Part shown: positions 48,129 through 57,266 of the stretch, in pieces | Layout: every line of letters starts with the position of its first letter | Position numbering within the stretch: the stretch's first letter is position 1 | Source: Anaerofilum hominis | GTDB taxonomy: Bacteria > Bacillota > Clostridia > Oscillospirales > Ruminococcaceae | Length of the DNA stretch: 64,000 bases | Reading direction: 5' to 3' | NCBI RefSeq assembly: GCF_014287275.1 | Contig: NZ_JACONZ010000002.1 | Location: forward strand, 124,001 to 188,000 | Translations under genes and position numbers: made by a program | The notes under the pieces: model-generated | Seen by the model: only the letters and a program-made list of their open reading frames with translations | The model's database searches: none | What the model was told of the DNA's origin: nothing

Positions 48129-48680
48129 GCGAAGCGATAAAAAATAGCCGCAAGGCTATTTTTTTTGGCCATCCGCCCGGTTGCCGCGCAAGCGGCGAGG
48201 GTGGGGCCATTAAAATGAGTTGTTTTTATTGCGAAGCAATAAAAAATAGCCGTGAGGCTATTTTTTTCGGCCAATGCCCCGGTTGTCCTGCAGGGACGAG
48301 GGGCAGGCCAACAAGATAAGTTGTTTTTTATTGCGGAGCGATAAAAAATAGCTGCGCAGCGGCTATTTTTTTGGCCATCTGCCCGGTTGCCGCGCAAGCG
48401 GCGAGGGCAGGGCCATCAAGATAAGTTGTTTTTTATTGCGCAGCAATAAAAAACGGCCGCCGGCCGCACAGGAGCGCGCCTTACGGCGCAGGTTTGGACG
48501 CTGGCGCATCTAAGCGCCCCCATTTTTGGCAGAACATCCCCTTGTTTTGCCGCGCAAAACGCGCTGCGCACCAACGGCCGCAAGGTTACTCGTTCGGCGA
48601 GCGCCCGGGTCGTCTTATAGGGACGGGGGACAAGCCGTCAGGATAAGTGGTTTTTATAGTGCGGCAATAAAAAAGAGTTT
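48129..48680 (+). repeat. Structured tandem repeat array, ~102-bp units
   Basis: Units start at 48129, 48231, 48333 (GCG[A/G]AGC) and 48438 (GCGCAGC), so the periods are 102, 102 and 105. The fourth is decayed, and a fifth degenerate unit begins near 48541. Each unit has (1) TTTTTATTGC-loop-GCAATAAAAA, formed with the end of the preceding unit, (2) AAAAAATAGCC-loop-GGCTATTTTT, and (3) a long GGCC...GGCC hairpin. Unit types alternate A-B-A. Paired bases change together between units, for example CCGCCC/GGGTGG, CTGCCC/GGGCAG and TGCCCC/GGGGCA. The array fills most of the space between the YtaF-like gene and the putP promoter. Confidence 0.85.
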
Positions 48681-48930
48681 TGCAGGCTGCTGCCCCCGGC
48701 CCGGCGGCGCGTCCGGCGGCGGTGTGGGGACGGGAAGCGCAGGCCCGCTGAGGCGGCGCTCTGCCCGCGCGGCGGCCGGGGCGTGGTTCCCTGGCCGCCG
48801 CAGGAAACGCCTCCCTGAAACGCCGCTTTTTTTGGCAGCGATCTGCCGCAGGGGGAGCTGCACCTACTGCGGGCGGCGGATGCGCTGATGACGCCGCGCA
48901 GGGCCCAAAAGAGGGAACAGCGGCGAAAAT

Positions 48931-48959
48931 TTGCCAAAAAGCTGAAAATCAGGTATGAT
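48931..48959 (+). promoter_or_regulatory. Promoter of putP
   Basis: TTGCCA (48931-48936), 17 bases, TATGAT (48954-48959). Confidence 0.75.
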
Positions 48960-49050
48960 AAATTGAATCTTTTTTCAGCGGCAGGGCGCAGCGGCGCGCC
49001 CTGCCCGGCCTGCGGGCAAAGCTATCTTGAACACAGGGAGGAAACAAGGG

Positions 49051-50616
49051 GTGGATTTTAAAACTGTACAGACGTTGGTGGCCATGTGCTGCTATATGGC
49101 CTGCGTGGTCATCATCGGGCTGGTGTTCGCCAGAAGGGCAAACCAGAGCACGGAGAACTATTTTCTGGGCGGGCGCAGTCTGGGCCCGTGGATCGCCGCC
49201 ATGAGCGCCGAGGCGTCGGATATGAGCGGCTGGCTGCTGATGGGCCTGCCGGGCGTGGCCTATTGGTGCGGCGTTGCCGATGCGGCCTGGACGGCCATCG
49301 GCCTGGGCGTGGGCACCTATATCAACTGGCTGCTGGTGGCAAAGCGGCTGCGCAGCTATTCGGTGGTCGCGGGGGACGCCATCACGATCCCGGAATTTTT
49401 CTCCGCCCGTTTTAAAGAGAAGAAAAAGGTGCTGCTGACCATTTCAGCGGTTTTCATCCTGATCTTTTTTACCGTTTATGCGTCCAGCTGTTTTGTCACC
49501 TGCGGCAAGCTGTTTTCGACCCTGTTCGGCCTGTCCTATCACAGCATGATGATCGCAGGGGCGCTGTTTGTGATCTTTTACACGGTCCTCGGCGGCTTTC
49601 TGGCAGAGAGCGCGTCGGATTTTATGCAGAGCATCGTGATGATCTTCGCGCTGGGCGTGATCCTGATCACGGGCACGGCGGCCGCCGGCGGCCCCGCGGC
49701 GGTGGCGCAGAACATCCGGGCGATCCCCGGCTTCACCAGCTTTTTCGGTATCGCCCAGCCGGTGATGGAAAACGGCGTGCAGCAGGTGTCGGGCGGCGCG
49801 CCTGTGTTTGGCGAGGCGGGCAGCTATGGGCTGCTGACCATTTTGTCCACCCTCTCCTGGGGGCTGGGCTATTTCGGGGTACCTCAGGTACTGCTGCGCT
49901 TTATGGCCATCCGCAAGGCCTCTGAGCTGAAAAAGTCCCGCCGCATCGCCACGGTCTGGTGCGCCGTCTCGCTTGCCAGCGCCGTGCTCATCGGCATGAT
50001 CGGCCGCGCGCTGTATCCCACCGCGCTGCAGACCTCGTCGGAGGCGGAGAATATTTTTGTGGTGCTCTCCACCAACCTGCTGCCCCCGCTGCTGGCGGGC
50101 GTGGTGATGGCGGGCATCCTTGCGGCGACGATCAGCTCTTCCGACTCCTACCTGCTGATCGCGGCCTCGGCCTTTGCAAAAAACATCTATCAGGGCGTAC
50201 TGCGCCGGGATGCCAGCGACAAAAAGGTGCTGTGGGTCTCGCGGCTCATGCTGCTGGCCATCTCCGCGGTGGGCATCCTCGTCGCGCTGGATGAGAACAG
50301 CGTCATCTTTACGCTGGTGGCTTTTGCCTGGGCGGGCTTTGGGGCCACGTTCGGTCCCATTATGCTGCTGAGCCTGTTCTGGAAGCGCACCACCTGGCGC
50401 GGTGCGGTGGCCGGCATGGTGAGCGGCGCTGTGACCGTGTTTATCTGGAAGCTGTGCCTCAAGCCGCTGGGCGGCGCGTTCGGCGTTTATGAGCTGCTGC
50501 CCGCTTTTCTGGTGAGCCTCGCCTTTATCGTGGGGGTGTCCCTGCTGGACAAAGAGCCCGCGCCGGAGATCGCGGCGGAATTTGAAGAGGCGAAACGGAT
50601 GGCGGCGGAAGCCTGA
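49051..50616 (+). CDS. putP: Sodium/proline symporter
   Basis: Imports proline with Na+. 521 residues, 12-13 helices, SSS family. FLGGRSLGPWIAAMSAEASD (helix 2) is the PutP sodium/substrate block, with FTVYASSCFVTCGKLF and SSSDSYLLIAASAF (helix 9) also matching. I chose GTG 49051 because GGGAGG lies nine bases upstream; a TTG 24 bases earlier precedes that site. No proline catabolic genes are nearby, so uptake for protein synthesis or osmoprotection is likely. Confidence 0.93.
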   Translation: MDFKTVQTLVAMCCYMACVVIIGLVFARRANQSTENYFLGGRSLGPWIAAMSAEASDMSGWLLMGLPGVAYWCGVADAAWTAIGLGVGTYINWLLVAKRLRSYSVVAGDAITIPEFFSARFKEKKKVLLTISAVFILIFFTVYASSCFVTCGKLFSTLFGLSYHSMMIAGALFVIFYTVLGGFLAESASDFMQSIVMIFALGVILITGTAAAGGPAAVAQNIRAIPGFTSFFGIAQPVMENGVQQVSGGAPVFGEAGSYGLLTILSTLSWGLGYFGVPQVLLRFMAIRKASELKKSRRIATVWCAVSLASAVLIGMIGRALYPTALQTSSEAENIFVVLSTNLLPPLLAGVVMAGILAATISSSDSYLLIAASAFAKNIYQGVLRRDASDKKVLWVSRLMLLAISAVGILVALDENSVIFTLVAFAWAGFGATFGPIMLLSLFWKRTTWRGAVAGMVSGAVTVFIWKLCLKPLGGAFGVYELLPAFLVSLAFIVGVSLLDKEPAPEIAAEFEEAKRMAAEA

Positions 50617-50650
50617 GGGCGGCCTGTCCGGAAAAAAACAGAACAAAGAA

Positions 50651-50700
50651 AGCCGGGACAGCCTTCCCCAAGCGGAGGATGGCTGTCCCGGCCTTTTTTA
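50651..50700 (+). terminator. Terminator of putP
   Basis: AGCCGGGACAGCC and GGCTGTCCCGGC with a TCC/GGA inner pairing, then TTTTTTT. Confidence 0.9.
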
Positions 50701-50941
50701 TACGGGCCGCCCGCACGGACGGCGCGCGGCCCCGCTCTTTCCATACCGGGGCACAGCGGGGAAGCGGCCGGACAACGGGTTGGCCGCTTTTTGGCAAGAC
50801 CGCCCGCGCGTTTGCGGCCCGCCGCCCGCGCAGGGCCTGCGGCAGCGGGGCCCGGAAATCCCCTTAGCCGCACCACTGATCCTAAAAAAATTTTCTTAAA
50901 GCGCCTTTCGGCGGCTGCAGAGGGCAGATAAATATTACTAA

Positions 50942-51082
50942 TTACTTGTTGCCGAATAGATATTTTACCGCGCAGGCCATGGACAAGATAGACAAGATAA
51001 CGCCGACAACTCCCCTTGATAATACGACTGTTCTGGCAGCCCAAACGCCCCAGGTGTCAATGATCAAGTCAAGTATTGTCAC
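50942..51082 (-). CDS. Possible 46-residue membrane peptide
   Basis: GTG-started frame encoding a hydrophobic peptide with an acidic N-terminus (TILDLIIDTWGVWAA), a long apolar stretch (VVGVILSILSMACAVKYL) and a short basic end. It follows the Rrf2 gene on the same strand by about 50 bases and lies in A/T-richer DNA. The purine run upstream (AAAAGAGAAAAA) is a poor ribosome site. It could be a small membrane protein or chance. Confidence 0.3.
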   Translation of the reverse strand: MTILDLIIDTWGVWAARTVVLSRGVVGVILSILSMACAVKYLFGNK

Positions 51083-51130
51083 GTTATTTTTTCTCTTTTG
51101 CTTTTCTGCTCTCTGCTCTTATACCATAGT

Positions 51131-51595
51131 TCAGCCGCCGAAGATCGGCGGCTCGCAGTTGCCGCTGGGACATTTTTCGTGATAGCGCCGCACCAGGTCG
51201 GCCAGCGTGATGCTGTCCACCACCTGGTTGATGGCGGCGGACAGCTTTTGCCAGACCTCCACGGTGGCGCAGTTGTCGTACCGGCCGCAGCAGGGGTCGC
51301 TGGCGGAATTGCCGCCGCAGGCCACAGGCGCAAGGTCGCCCTCCATCAGCCGCAGAATATCCCCCACCGTGTAGGTTTCCGGGGCGCGGGAGAGGCGGTA
51401 GCCGCCCTGCGCGCCGCGCGCGCTGCGTACAAAGCCGGCGCGGGAGAGCTGCGCGATCAGCTGTTCCAGGTATTTGTCGCTGAGCTCCTGCCGCTCGGCG
51501 ATGCTGCGGATGGGGGCGTAACCGCCGTTTTCAGTGTGGACGGCGAGGTCCACCATCAGCCGCAGAGCGTAGCGCCCTTTTGTAGAGATCTTCAT
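51131..51595 (-). CDS. Rrf2/IscR-family transcriptional regulator
   Basis: 154 residues. Winged helix KISTKGRYALRLMVDLAVH, then LSDKYLEQLIAQLSRAGFV and GAQGGYRLSR, as in IscR, CymR and NsrR. The loop has Cys in DPCCGRYDNC and two more in the tail CPSGNC, enough to hold an iron-sulfur cluster, although spacing differs from E. coli IscR. The tail may be a second metal site. AAGGAG precedes the ATG. Targets are unknown: no isc, suf or cys genes are adjacent. Confidence 0.9.
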   Translation of the reverse strand: MKISTKGRYALRLMVDLAVHTENGGYAPIRSIAERQELSDKYLEQLIAQLSRAGFVRSARGAQGGYRLSRAPETYTVGDILRLMEGDLAPVACGGNSASDPCCGRYDNCATVEVWQKLSAAINQVVDSITLADLVRRYHEKCPSGNCEPPIFGG

Positions 51596-51633
51596 GATGC
51601 CCGCTCCTTTGCAAAGGGATAAAAAAGAAAAAA

Positions 51634-52380
51634 TCAGCGCCCTGCAGCCCGCAGAAAGCCCTGCCAGATGGCAAGGCTGGAGGGCTCGCTGCCCACCAGC
51701 GCCTCCGGATGCCATTGCACCCCCAGCGTAAAAGCCGGGCGGGAGGGCAGTTCGATGGCCTCCACGACCTTTTCGCAGTCCGTGTCGACGGCGGCGATGC
51801 GCACACCGGGGGCGGGCGATTTTACCGCCTGGTGATGGAACGAATTGACGGGGATCTCCGCGGCGCCCACCAGCTGTTCCAGCAGGGTGCCGGGCAGCAC
51901 CCGCGCGCGGTGCGCCGCCTGGCCCAGCGGCCGTCCCGCAGCGGAGTGCGGGGGCAGGCCGGCTTTTTCCAGGTCCTGGTACAGCGTGCCGCCCAGCGCC
52001 GCATTGAGCAGCTGGCAGCCGCGGCAGACGCACAGCAGCGGCTGCGCGCCTTTCAGCACCGCGCGCAGCAGGGGCAGCTCATGGGCGTCCCGCGCCGCCT
52101 GCGGCGGGTTTGCCCCCTCGATGGGAGATTCGCCGTAAAGAGAGGGATCAAGGTCGCTGCCGCCGGAAAAGACGATGCCGTCCATCCGCCCGGCAAGCGC
52201 CAGCGCCGTTTCAGGGTCGGTGAGGGGCAAGATCACCGGCAGGCCGCCGGCCCGCTCGACCGCGCGGATATAGTCCTCCGGCAGCAGGTCCCAGCGCTGG
52301 CCGGGGGCGCCGATCCCCAGCTCGCGAAAGGGGCCTCCGTTGTCGGTGTAGTTGGCGGTAATGCCGATCAGGGGTCTCAT
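51634..52380 (-). CDS. Class I glutamine amidotransferase, peptidase C26 (PuuD-like gamma-glutamyl hydrolase)
   Basis: 248 residues. RPLIGITANYTD at the start and FSGGSDLDPSLYGE are PuuD-family blocks. The catalytic Cys119 lies in LCVCRGCQLLN and its His in LGVQWHPEAL with the following Glu, so the triad is complete. PuuD-type enzymes cut gamma-glutamyl amides such as gamma-glutamyl-GABA; no other polyamine genes are near, so the substrate is open. It lies upstream of the Rrf2 gene on the same strand with a 38-base gap, so the two may be co-transcribed. Confidence 0.9.
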   Translation of the reverse strand: MRPLIGITANYTDNGGPFRELGIGAPGQRWDLLPEDYIRAVERAGGLPVILPLTDPETALALAGRMDGIVFSGGSDLDPSLYGESPIEGANPPQAARDAHELPLLRAVLKGAQPLLCVCRGCQLLNAALGGTLYQDLEKAGLPPHSAAGRPLGQAAHRARVLPGTLLEQLVGAAEIPVNSFHHQAVKSPAPGVRIAAVDTDCEKVVEAIELPSRPAFTLGVQWHPEALVGSEPSSLAIWQGFLRAAGR

Positions 52381-52574
52381 CTGCAGTCCTCCCGTTCCCG
52401 CAGCGGGGAACTTTGTTATTTTTGTGTCGAACTCAAGACAGCTTCATTCTACCATATCCCGGTGGGATTGTATAGATTTCGGATGGACTTTTTTGACTTT
52501 TTTTCACAAAAAAAGCCCGGCGATGGACAGACGGGCGAAAGCCGCTTTCCCGCGGGCAAAACTAACGGCCGAAC

Positions 52575-52605
52575 AAAAAGGCGCCGGGCAGACCGGCGCC
52601 TTTTT
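52575..52605. terminator. Bidirectional terminator
   Basis: AAAAAGGCGCCGG / CCGGCGCCTTTTT with a five-base loop. Second of two tandem hairpins after the RsiV-like gene on the minus strand. Confidence 0.85.
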
Positions 52606-52623
52606 GTGCCCTGGTTTTTGGAG

Positions 52624-52669
52624 TGCAAAAAAGGGCGCAGGGTGGCCGGAGAGGCCTGCTCTGCGCCCT
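52624..52669 (-). terminator. Terminator of the SigV-RsiV-like operon
   Basis: AAAGGGCGCAG and CTGCGCCCTTT close a stem followed on the minus strand by TTTTTT. Confidence 0.75.
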
Positions 52670-52952
52670 TTGAGCCCGATTTTTGGCCCCCGCGCCGCCG
52701 TTTACTGCGGACACCGGCGCTGCGGCAGAGGCACGCACGGCGGCAAGGTGCGGCGGCGGAACTTCTTGCCCGGACCCGGGCCGGGGCAGAGACCGCTGGC
52801 GGCACTGCCCGGGTGCGCTGCCGGGACCTTTGGGCTGGGGCGGCGGCAGTTTCTTTTCGGAAAACAGGGGAGGGAAAAGACCGCTTTTCCCTCTCCGCGC
52901 AGGGGCAGTGGCGGAAAAACGCGTTTTCTTTGTGTCCGGGGCCGCGCCGCTT

Positions 52953-53870
52953 CTAAGCCGACAGAGGGCAGCCGGCCGCAAGAAGCCCTGAGAGCGCCCT
53001 GGAGGGGATGGTGAATTCCAGAGTTCCCATGGCGGCCACAGCGGCCTCCGCTTCGTCAAAGCAGATCACCAGCTCGCCGTCCTCCGTGATGGTAAACTGC
53101 TGGTCGGGGCGGATCTGCCAAAAGCCCTCCGGCTCCTGTTCTGAGCGGAGAAAATACCCGGCGTCGGGGTCGGCGTCAAGGGCCGCCTGCATCTGGCTGC
53201 GGATCTCGGCGCTGACGGCCTCTACATAGTCCGCACCCGGCCGGAACAGATCTGCCAGGGCAAGCAGGCGCCCCGCTTCTCTGTCCACCGTATACCAGCG
53301 CGTCAGCTGCTGGGCGCTGCCCTGCGCGATCGTGGTGGTGACTTCTATGGAGATAAAGCGCTTTGTGGCCGTCACCCGGCCCAGCGAGGAGACCACGCTC
53401 TCATGCCCGGTCTCTCCCAACTCGGCGATATCGGCCTCATAGCGGGCGATCAGGGCCTCTGCGTCGTCGGCAAAGGCCTGATTGAGCTGCTCCTCCAGCG
53501 CGGCGTCGGCCAGGCCGTGTGCCAGCAGCGTGTCGATCTGCGCTTCGGCATTGCCGGCAGGGGTCTGGTCCCGGTAGGTGCGGAAAGTGACGACCCGCAC
53601 CACGGCCCCCAGCACCGGCACGCCGCCCAGCGCCTGGGCCGCCGCTGCGCTGCTGTTCACCGTGATGGTCAGCGCTATGGCGGCCGCTGCGGCGCAGCCG
53701 GCGACGCGGCGCAGCCAGATCCGCCGCCCGGGCTTTTTGTTTTGGGCCGGGGCGGCGCTGCCGCCGTCGCCCGCCGCCAGCGCCGACAGCTGTGCTGACA
53801 GCGCGTCGGGCGGTGTGATCGCCTCGTATGCGGCGCGCAGGCGCGCCATTCCCTCTTTTAATCCGGCCAT
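52953..53870 (-). CDS. Anti-sigma factor, RsiV-like (DUF3298)
   Basis: 305 residues. A short cytoplasmic helix region (1-45), one membrane helix (about 53-72) and an outer domain. The last 140 residues are a clear DUF3298/RsiV block: RWYTVDREAGRLLALADLF, GADYVEAVSAEIRSQM, FTITEDGELVICFDEAE and LEFTIPSRAL. RsiV of B. subtilis and C. difficile holds sigma-V until lysozyme binds the outer domain and proteolysis begins; the same is inferred here. The start overlaps the sigma gene by 13 bases. Confidence 0.85.
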   Translation of the reverse strand: MAGLKEGMARLRAAYEAITPPDALSAQLSALAAGDGGSAAPAQNKKPGRRIWLRRVAGCAAAAAIALTITVNSSAAAAQALGGVPVLGAVVRVVTFRTYRDQTPAGNAEAQIDTLLAHGLADAALEEQLNQAFADDAEALIARYEADIAELGETGHESVVSSLGRVTATKRFISIEVTTTIAQGSAQQLTRWYTVDREAGRLLALADLFRPGADYVEAVSAEIRSQMQAALDADPDAGYFLRSEQEPEGFWQIRPDQQFTITEDGELVICFDEAEAAVAAMGTLEFTIPSRALSGLLAAGCPLSA

Positions 53871-54355
53871 TCCTCGGCCTCCCTGTCCTCAAAATAGCGT
53901 CTCAGGACGCGCAGCGACGCATAGAGCCTGCCTTTCACGGTGCTCAAGTTCATCCCCATGATCCCGGCGATCTCCGCCAGGGGCTTATCCTCAAAAAAGC
54001 GCAGGATCACGATAGCGCGGCTTTTTTCGTCCAGCTGCTGCAGCGCATCCAGCAGATAGAGCCGCTGGTAGCTGTCCTCGCGGCCCTCCGCGGCGTCGGG
54101 CAGGCCCACGCTCTCCCGCCTGCGGCGGCGCAGCAGGTCCAGCGAGGCGTTGACCGTCACCCGCCACAGCCAGGCAAAAGCGCGGTCCGGGGCGACGCTG
54201 CCGCGGTTTTTCAACAGGCGGCAGGCAGCCTCCTGTACCACGTCCATGGCGTCCTGTTCATTTTTAAGGTAGCTGTAGGCAAGCCGATAGAGCCGGCCCG
54301 CGTTTTCGGTGACAGCGCGGGCGAGCGGGTCAGCGGTGGGATCGACATGCGGCAT
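53858..54355 (-). CDS. ECF RNA polymerase sigma factor (SigV-like)
   Basis: 165 residues. Region 2 (AGRLYRLAYSYLKNEQDAMD, then VVQEAACRLLKN) and region 4 (LRFFEDKPLAEIAGIMGMN, STVKGRLYASLRVLRR) only, the layout of ECF factors. ATG 54355 has GGGAGG seven bases upstream. It is paired with its membrane anti-sigma gene. No peptidoglycan acetyltransferase or dlt genes, the usual lysozyme-resistance targets, are in the window, so they would be elsewhere. Confidence 0.9.
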   Translation of the reverse strand: MPHVDPTADPLARAVTENAGRLYRLAYSYLKNEQDAMDVVQEAACRLLKNRGSVAPDRAFAWLWRVTVNASLDLLRRRRRESVGLPDAAEGREDSYQRLYLLDALQQLDEKSRAIVILRFFEDKPLAEIAGIMGMNLSTVKGRLYASLRVLRRYFEDREAEEWPD

Positions 54356-54839
54356 CTGCGGACCTCCCTGATAGAATGACGGCGCGGCGGGGCAAAAAGT
54401 TTGGCGCGGCGGTAAAAATAGTTCCGGGGCGAACTTTAAAAGTGCGCGGCAGCCCATTTTTTGCCGCGCAGAACGCCTCTGTGCCCCGCCCTTTTTGCAG
54501 GGGACGGCTTTTCGGCGCTGCCGTATTGCCGGGCAAAAAGCCGGTCCGAACGCGCCTGCTGAAAAAAGTCGGGCGGACCGTGAGATCGCCTGCCCTGCGG
54601 AACCTGGCGGCGGGGCTGCGGCCGGGCTGCGGGCGGGCTGCGGTCCCCTTTTGCCGCGCGGGGAAAACCTTGTCAAAGCTTTCGGGATGCGGCCTTTCTC
54701 CCCCGCACCGCTGTACGCCGCAGCGCCCGCAGAGCGGCGCCGCGCGGCCAAGGGGATAGAAAAGCGCCCCCCAACTTTCAACAAAAGCGCTGCCCGACAC
54801 CAGTGTAGCGCATTTGTGCAGACAGGACAAGCGGCACTG
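54356..54839. other. Gene-poor spacer upstream of the sigma gene
   Basis: GC-rich, with open frames but no ribosome sites or products. Should contain the sigma operon promoter; no certain boxes seen. Confidence 0.4.
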
Positions 54840-54877
54840 CAAAAAAACAGCCGCCGGCTAACGCTCCCGGCGGCTGT
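54840..54877 (-). terminator. Terminator of the marR-ftsH operon
   Basis: ACAGCCGCCGG / CCGGCGGCTGT stem followed on the minus strand by TTTTTTT. Confidence 0.85.
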
Positions 54878-54939
54878 GCGCGTCTCGGCCCGCAGCTGTT
54901 CTTTTTTGCCGCCGTTTGGGGGGCGGCCGCAGCGGGGGC

Positions 54940-55335
54940 TCAGGTCTTTTTAACAAAGTCCTGCCCGCAGCGGGGGCAGGTGATGGCGATCATGCCCTTG
55001 CCCCGGGGCACGCGGCATTTTTGGCCGCAGTTGGGGCATTTGAAGCAGCGCTTGCCGCCCTGGGAGCCGCCGCCGAAATGCGGGTGACGGAACCAGTCCC
55101 GCACCGCGTACCAGAGATCGAGAAATTTTTCATTCTCCGCCCGGCGCACCACCAGCTTGGTGGACAGCGCGCGGTAAAAGACCAGCACGATCAGCAGCAT
55201 GCCCAGCGCGGGCAGCAGCACCGAGCGGGGAAAAAAGCGGGAGATGATGGAGAGCGCCAGCGCCGTCACCATCAGCGTGATGTTCAGGTTGTCGATGCCG
55301 TAGCGATTGCCGAAAAAGTTGCGAAAGCCGTTCAT
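54940..55335 (-). CDS. Membrane protein with C-terminal zinc ribbon, unknown function
   Basis: 131 residues. Two membrane helices (about 18-34 and 38-56), then a basic linker and a zinc ribbon, CPNCGQKCRVPRGKG and CPRCGQDF. The ribbon resembles those of small ribosome- or membrane-associated Firmicute proteins, but the family has no assigned role. The start overlaps the ftsH stop (ATGA), so the two are co-translated; it may be an FtsH partner (inference). Confidence 0.75.
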   Translation of the reverse strand: MNGFRNFFGNRYGIDNLNITLMVTALALSIISRFFPRSVLLPALGMLLIVLVFYRALSTKLVVRRAENEKFLDLWYAVRDWFRHPHFGGGSQGGKRCFKCPNCGQKCRVPRGKGMIAITCPRCGQDFVKKT

Positions 55336-57266
55336 TCGTCAGTTTCCTCCTGTCCTGCGGGTGAAGTGGTGTCCGGCGCGGGGGCCGTGGGGGCGGCGCC
55401 GGCCGCCGGGGCCGCGCCGCTCTCCGCGCCGGGGGCTGCGGGCAGCGGCACCGGGCGGGAGAGGATCTCCATGAAATCGTCGCCGGTGAGGGTCTCGCGC
55501 TCGTACAGCTCGCGGGCCAGCTCGTGTAATTTGGCCTTGTTCTCCCGCAGCAGTTCCAGCGCCTTTTGATGCTGCCCGCGGATGATCTCCACCACTTTGC
55601 GGTCGATGCGGGCGGCCGTGTCCGCGCTGCAGACCAGCGAGGCGTCCCCGCCCAGATAAGCGCTCTGCTGGCTTGCCAGCGCCGTCATGTCAAATTCGTC
55701 GGTCATCCCCAGCTGGGTGACCATGGCCCGCGCCAGCCGGGTGGCCTGCTCGATGTCGTTGGAGGCGCCGCTGGTCACCGAGCCGAAGATCAGCTCCTCG
55801 GCGGCCCGCCCGGCGGTAAAGGTGGCGATCTTGTCCAGGATGGTCTCCCGGCTCATCAGCACCTGTTCCTCTTCATCCACCTGCATGGTGTAGCCCAACG
55901 CGCCGCTGGTGCGCGGCACGATGGTGATCTTGTGCACCGGGGCCGAGTGCTTTTGCAGCGCCGCCACCAGCGCGTGGCCGCATTCATGGTAGCTGACGAT
56001 CAGCCGGTCCTTGGTGCTGATGACTGCGTTTTTGCGCTGGTAGCCGGCGATCACCGTTTCTACGGCCTCGTCGAGATCCGCCTGCATCACCGCCTTGCGC
56101 CCTGCCTTTACCGCGCCCAGAGCGGCCTCGTTGATGATATTGGCGAGATCTGCGCCCGAAGCGCCGCTGGTGGCGCGCGCCACCGCGTTGAAATCTGCGT
56201 TCGGGGCGATGCGCACGTCTTTGGAGTGTACTTTTAAGATGGCCTCCCGGCCCGCAAGGTCGGGCAGCTCCACCGGGATGCGCCGGTCAAAGCGGCCGGG
56301 GCGCAGCAGGGCGGGATCCAGCGTTTCGGGCCGGTTGGTCGCGGCCAGGATCACCACGCCCTTGCCCGCGTCAAAGCCGTCCATCTCGGTGAGCAGCTGG
56401 TTTAAGGTCTGCTCGCGCTCGTCGTTGCCGCCCATGCCGCTGTTGTCGCGCTTTTTGCCGATGGCGTCGATCTCGTCGATAAAGACGATGCAGGGGGCCT
56501 TTTCACCCGCCTGTTTGAACAGGTCGCGCACCCGCGCGGCGCCCATGCCCACGAACATTTCCACAAACTCGCTGCCCGAGATGGAGAAAAACGGCACGCC
56601 GGCCTCGCCCGCCACCGCCTGGGCCAGCAGCGTTTTGCCGGTGCCCGGAGGGCCCACCAGCAGCGCGCCCTTGGGCAGCCGTGCGCCGATCTCCCGGTAT
56701 TTGCCCGGGTCGTGCAGAAAATCGACGATCTCGGTCAGGGCCGCTTTGGCCTCGTCCTGCCCTGCCACGTCGGCAAAGGTCTTGCCGGTTTTGGCCTCCA
56801 CATAAATCTTGGCGTTGCTTTTGCCAAAGCTCATGGCGTTGGCGCCGCCCATGCGTTTGGTGAGCATGCGCCCGATGAGCTGGCCGATGAGCACGATGCC
56901 CACTACCGGCAGCAGGATGCCGAAGATGAAATTCTGCAGCGGGCTGGCCTCCTGCGGGATCACCCGGCCGTAGCTGACGTGCGCGGCGTTCAGGGTCTCG
57001 GTGAGATCGGGGTCGTCCCAGATGCCGGTGATATAGATATTGCGGTCGCTCTCGTCGGTGGGGGAGAAGGCAATCTGGCTGTCGTCCATCTCCACCTCTT
57101 TTACCTTGCCCTCGCTCACCATGGACAAAAAGGTGTCATAGCTCACTTCCTGCACCCGGTTCTTCTGCAGCATGGGGGCAAGGAACGCGTTGATCAGCAG
57201 CAGCGCCAGCATGGCGAGAAGATAGTAATAGATGAGCGGCTTTTTGGGGTTCTTGGTCTCTTTCAT
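55332..57266 (-). CDS. ftsH: ATP-dependent membrane zinc protease FtsH
   Basis: Degrades membrane and short-lived cytoplasmic proteins. 644 residues. Two membrane helices (11-33, 112-133) around a small outer domain, AAA domain with GPPGTGKT (205-212), VFIDEID (261-267) and [18 protein letters not shown] (311-328), then the protease HECGH (427-431; most family members have HEAGH, the zinc ligands are kept). The C-terminus has an Ala/Pro-rich tail of about 45 residues. ATG 57266 overlaps the MarR stop by four bases, an unusual partner: ftsH normally follows tilS and hpt. Confidence 0.95.
   Translation of the reverse strand: MKETKNPKKPLIYYYLLAMLALLLINAFLAPMLQKNRVQEVSYDTFLSMVSEGKVKEVEMDDSQIAFSPTDESDRNIYITGIWDDPDLTETLNAAHVSYGRVIPQEASPLQNFIFGILLPVVGIVLIGQLIGRMLTKRMGGANAMSFGKSNAKIYVEAKTGKTFADVAGQDEAKAALTEIVDFLHDPGKYREIGARLPKGALLVGPPGTGKTLLAQAVAGEAGVPFFSISGSEFVEMFVGMGAARVRDLFKQAGEKAPCIVFIDEIDAIGKKRDNSGMGGNDEREQTLNQLLTEMDGFDAGKGVVILAATNRPETLDPALLRPGRFDRRIPVELPDLAGREAILKVHSKDVRIAPNADFNAVARATSGASGADLANIINEAALGAVKAGRKAVMQADLDEAVETVIAGYQRKNAVISTKDRLIVSYHECGHALVAALQKHSAPVHKITIVPRTSGALGYTMQVDEEEQVLMSRETILDKIATFTAGRAAEELIFGSVTSGASNDIEQATRLARAMVTQLGMTDEFDMTALASQQSAYLGGDASLVCSADTAARIDRKVVEIIRGQHQKALELLRENKAKLHELARELYERETLTGDDFMEILSRPVPLPAAPGAESGAAPAAGAAPTAPAPDTTSPAGQEETDE

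Noticed and set aside
48129..48437. Simple set of terminators for the YtaF-like gene
   Set aside because: Only one hairpin per unit is terminator-like, and the other two stems and their compensatory changes would be unexplained. The possibility is kept as part of the findings.
48129..48680. CRISPR array
   Set aside because: The whole unit repeats at ~102 bp; there are no short identical repeats with unique spacers and no cas genes.
50946..51182. Plus-strand 78-codon frame overlapping the end of the Rrf2 gene
   Set aside because: Opposes the Rrf2 C-terminus and the possible small peptide, with no ribosome site.
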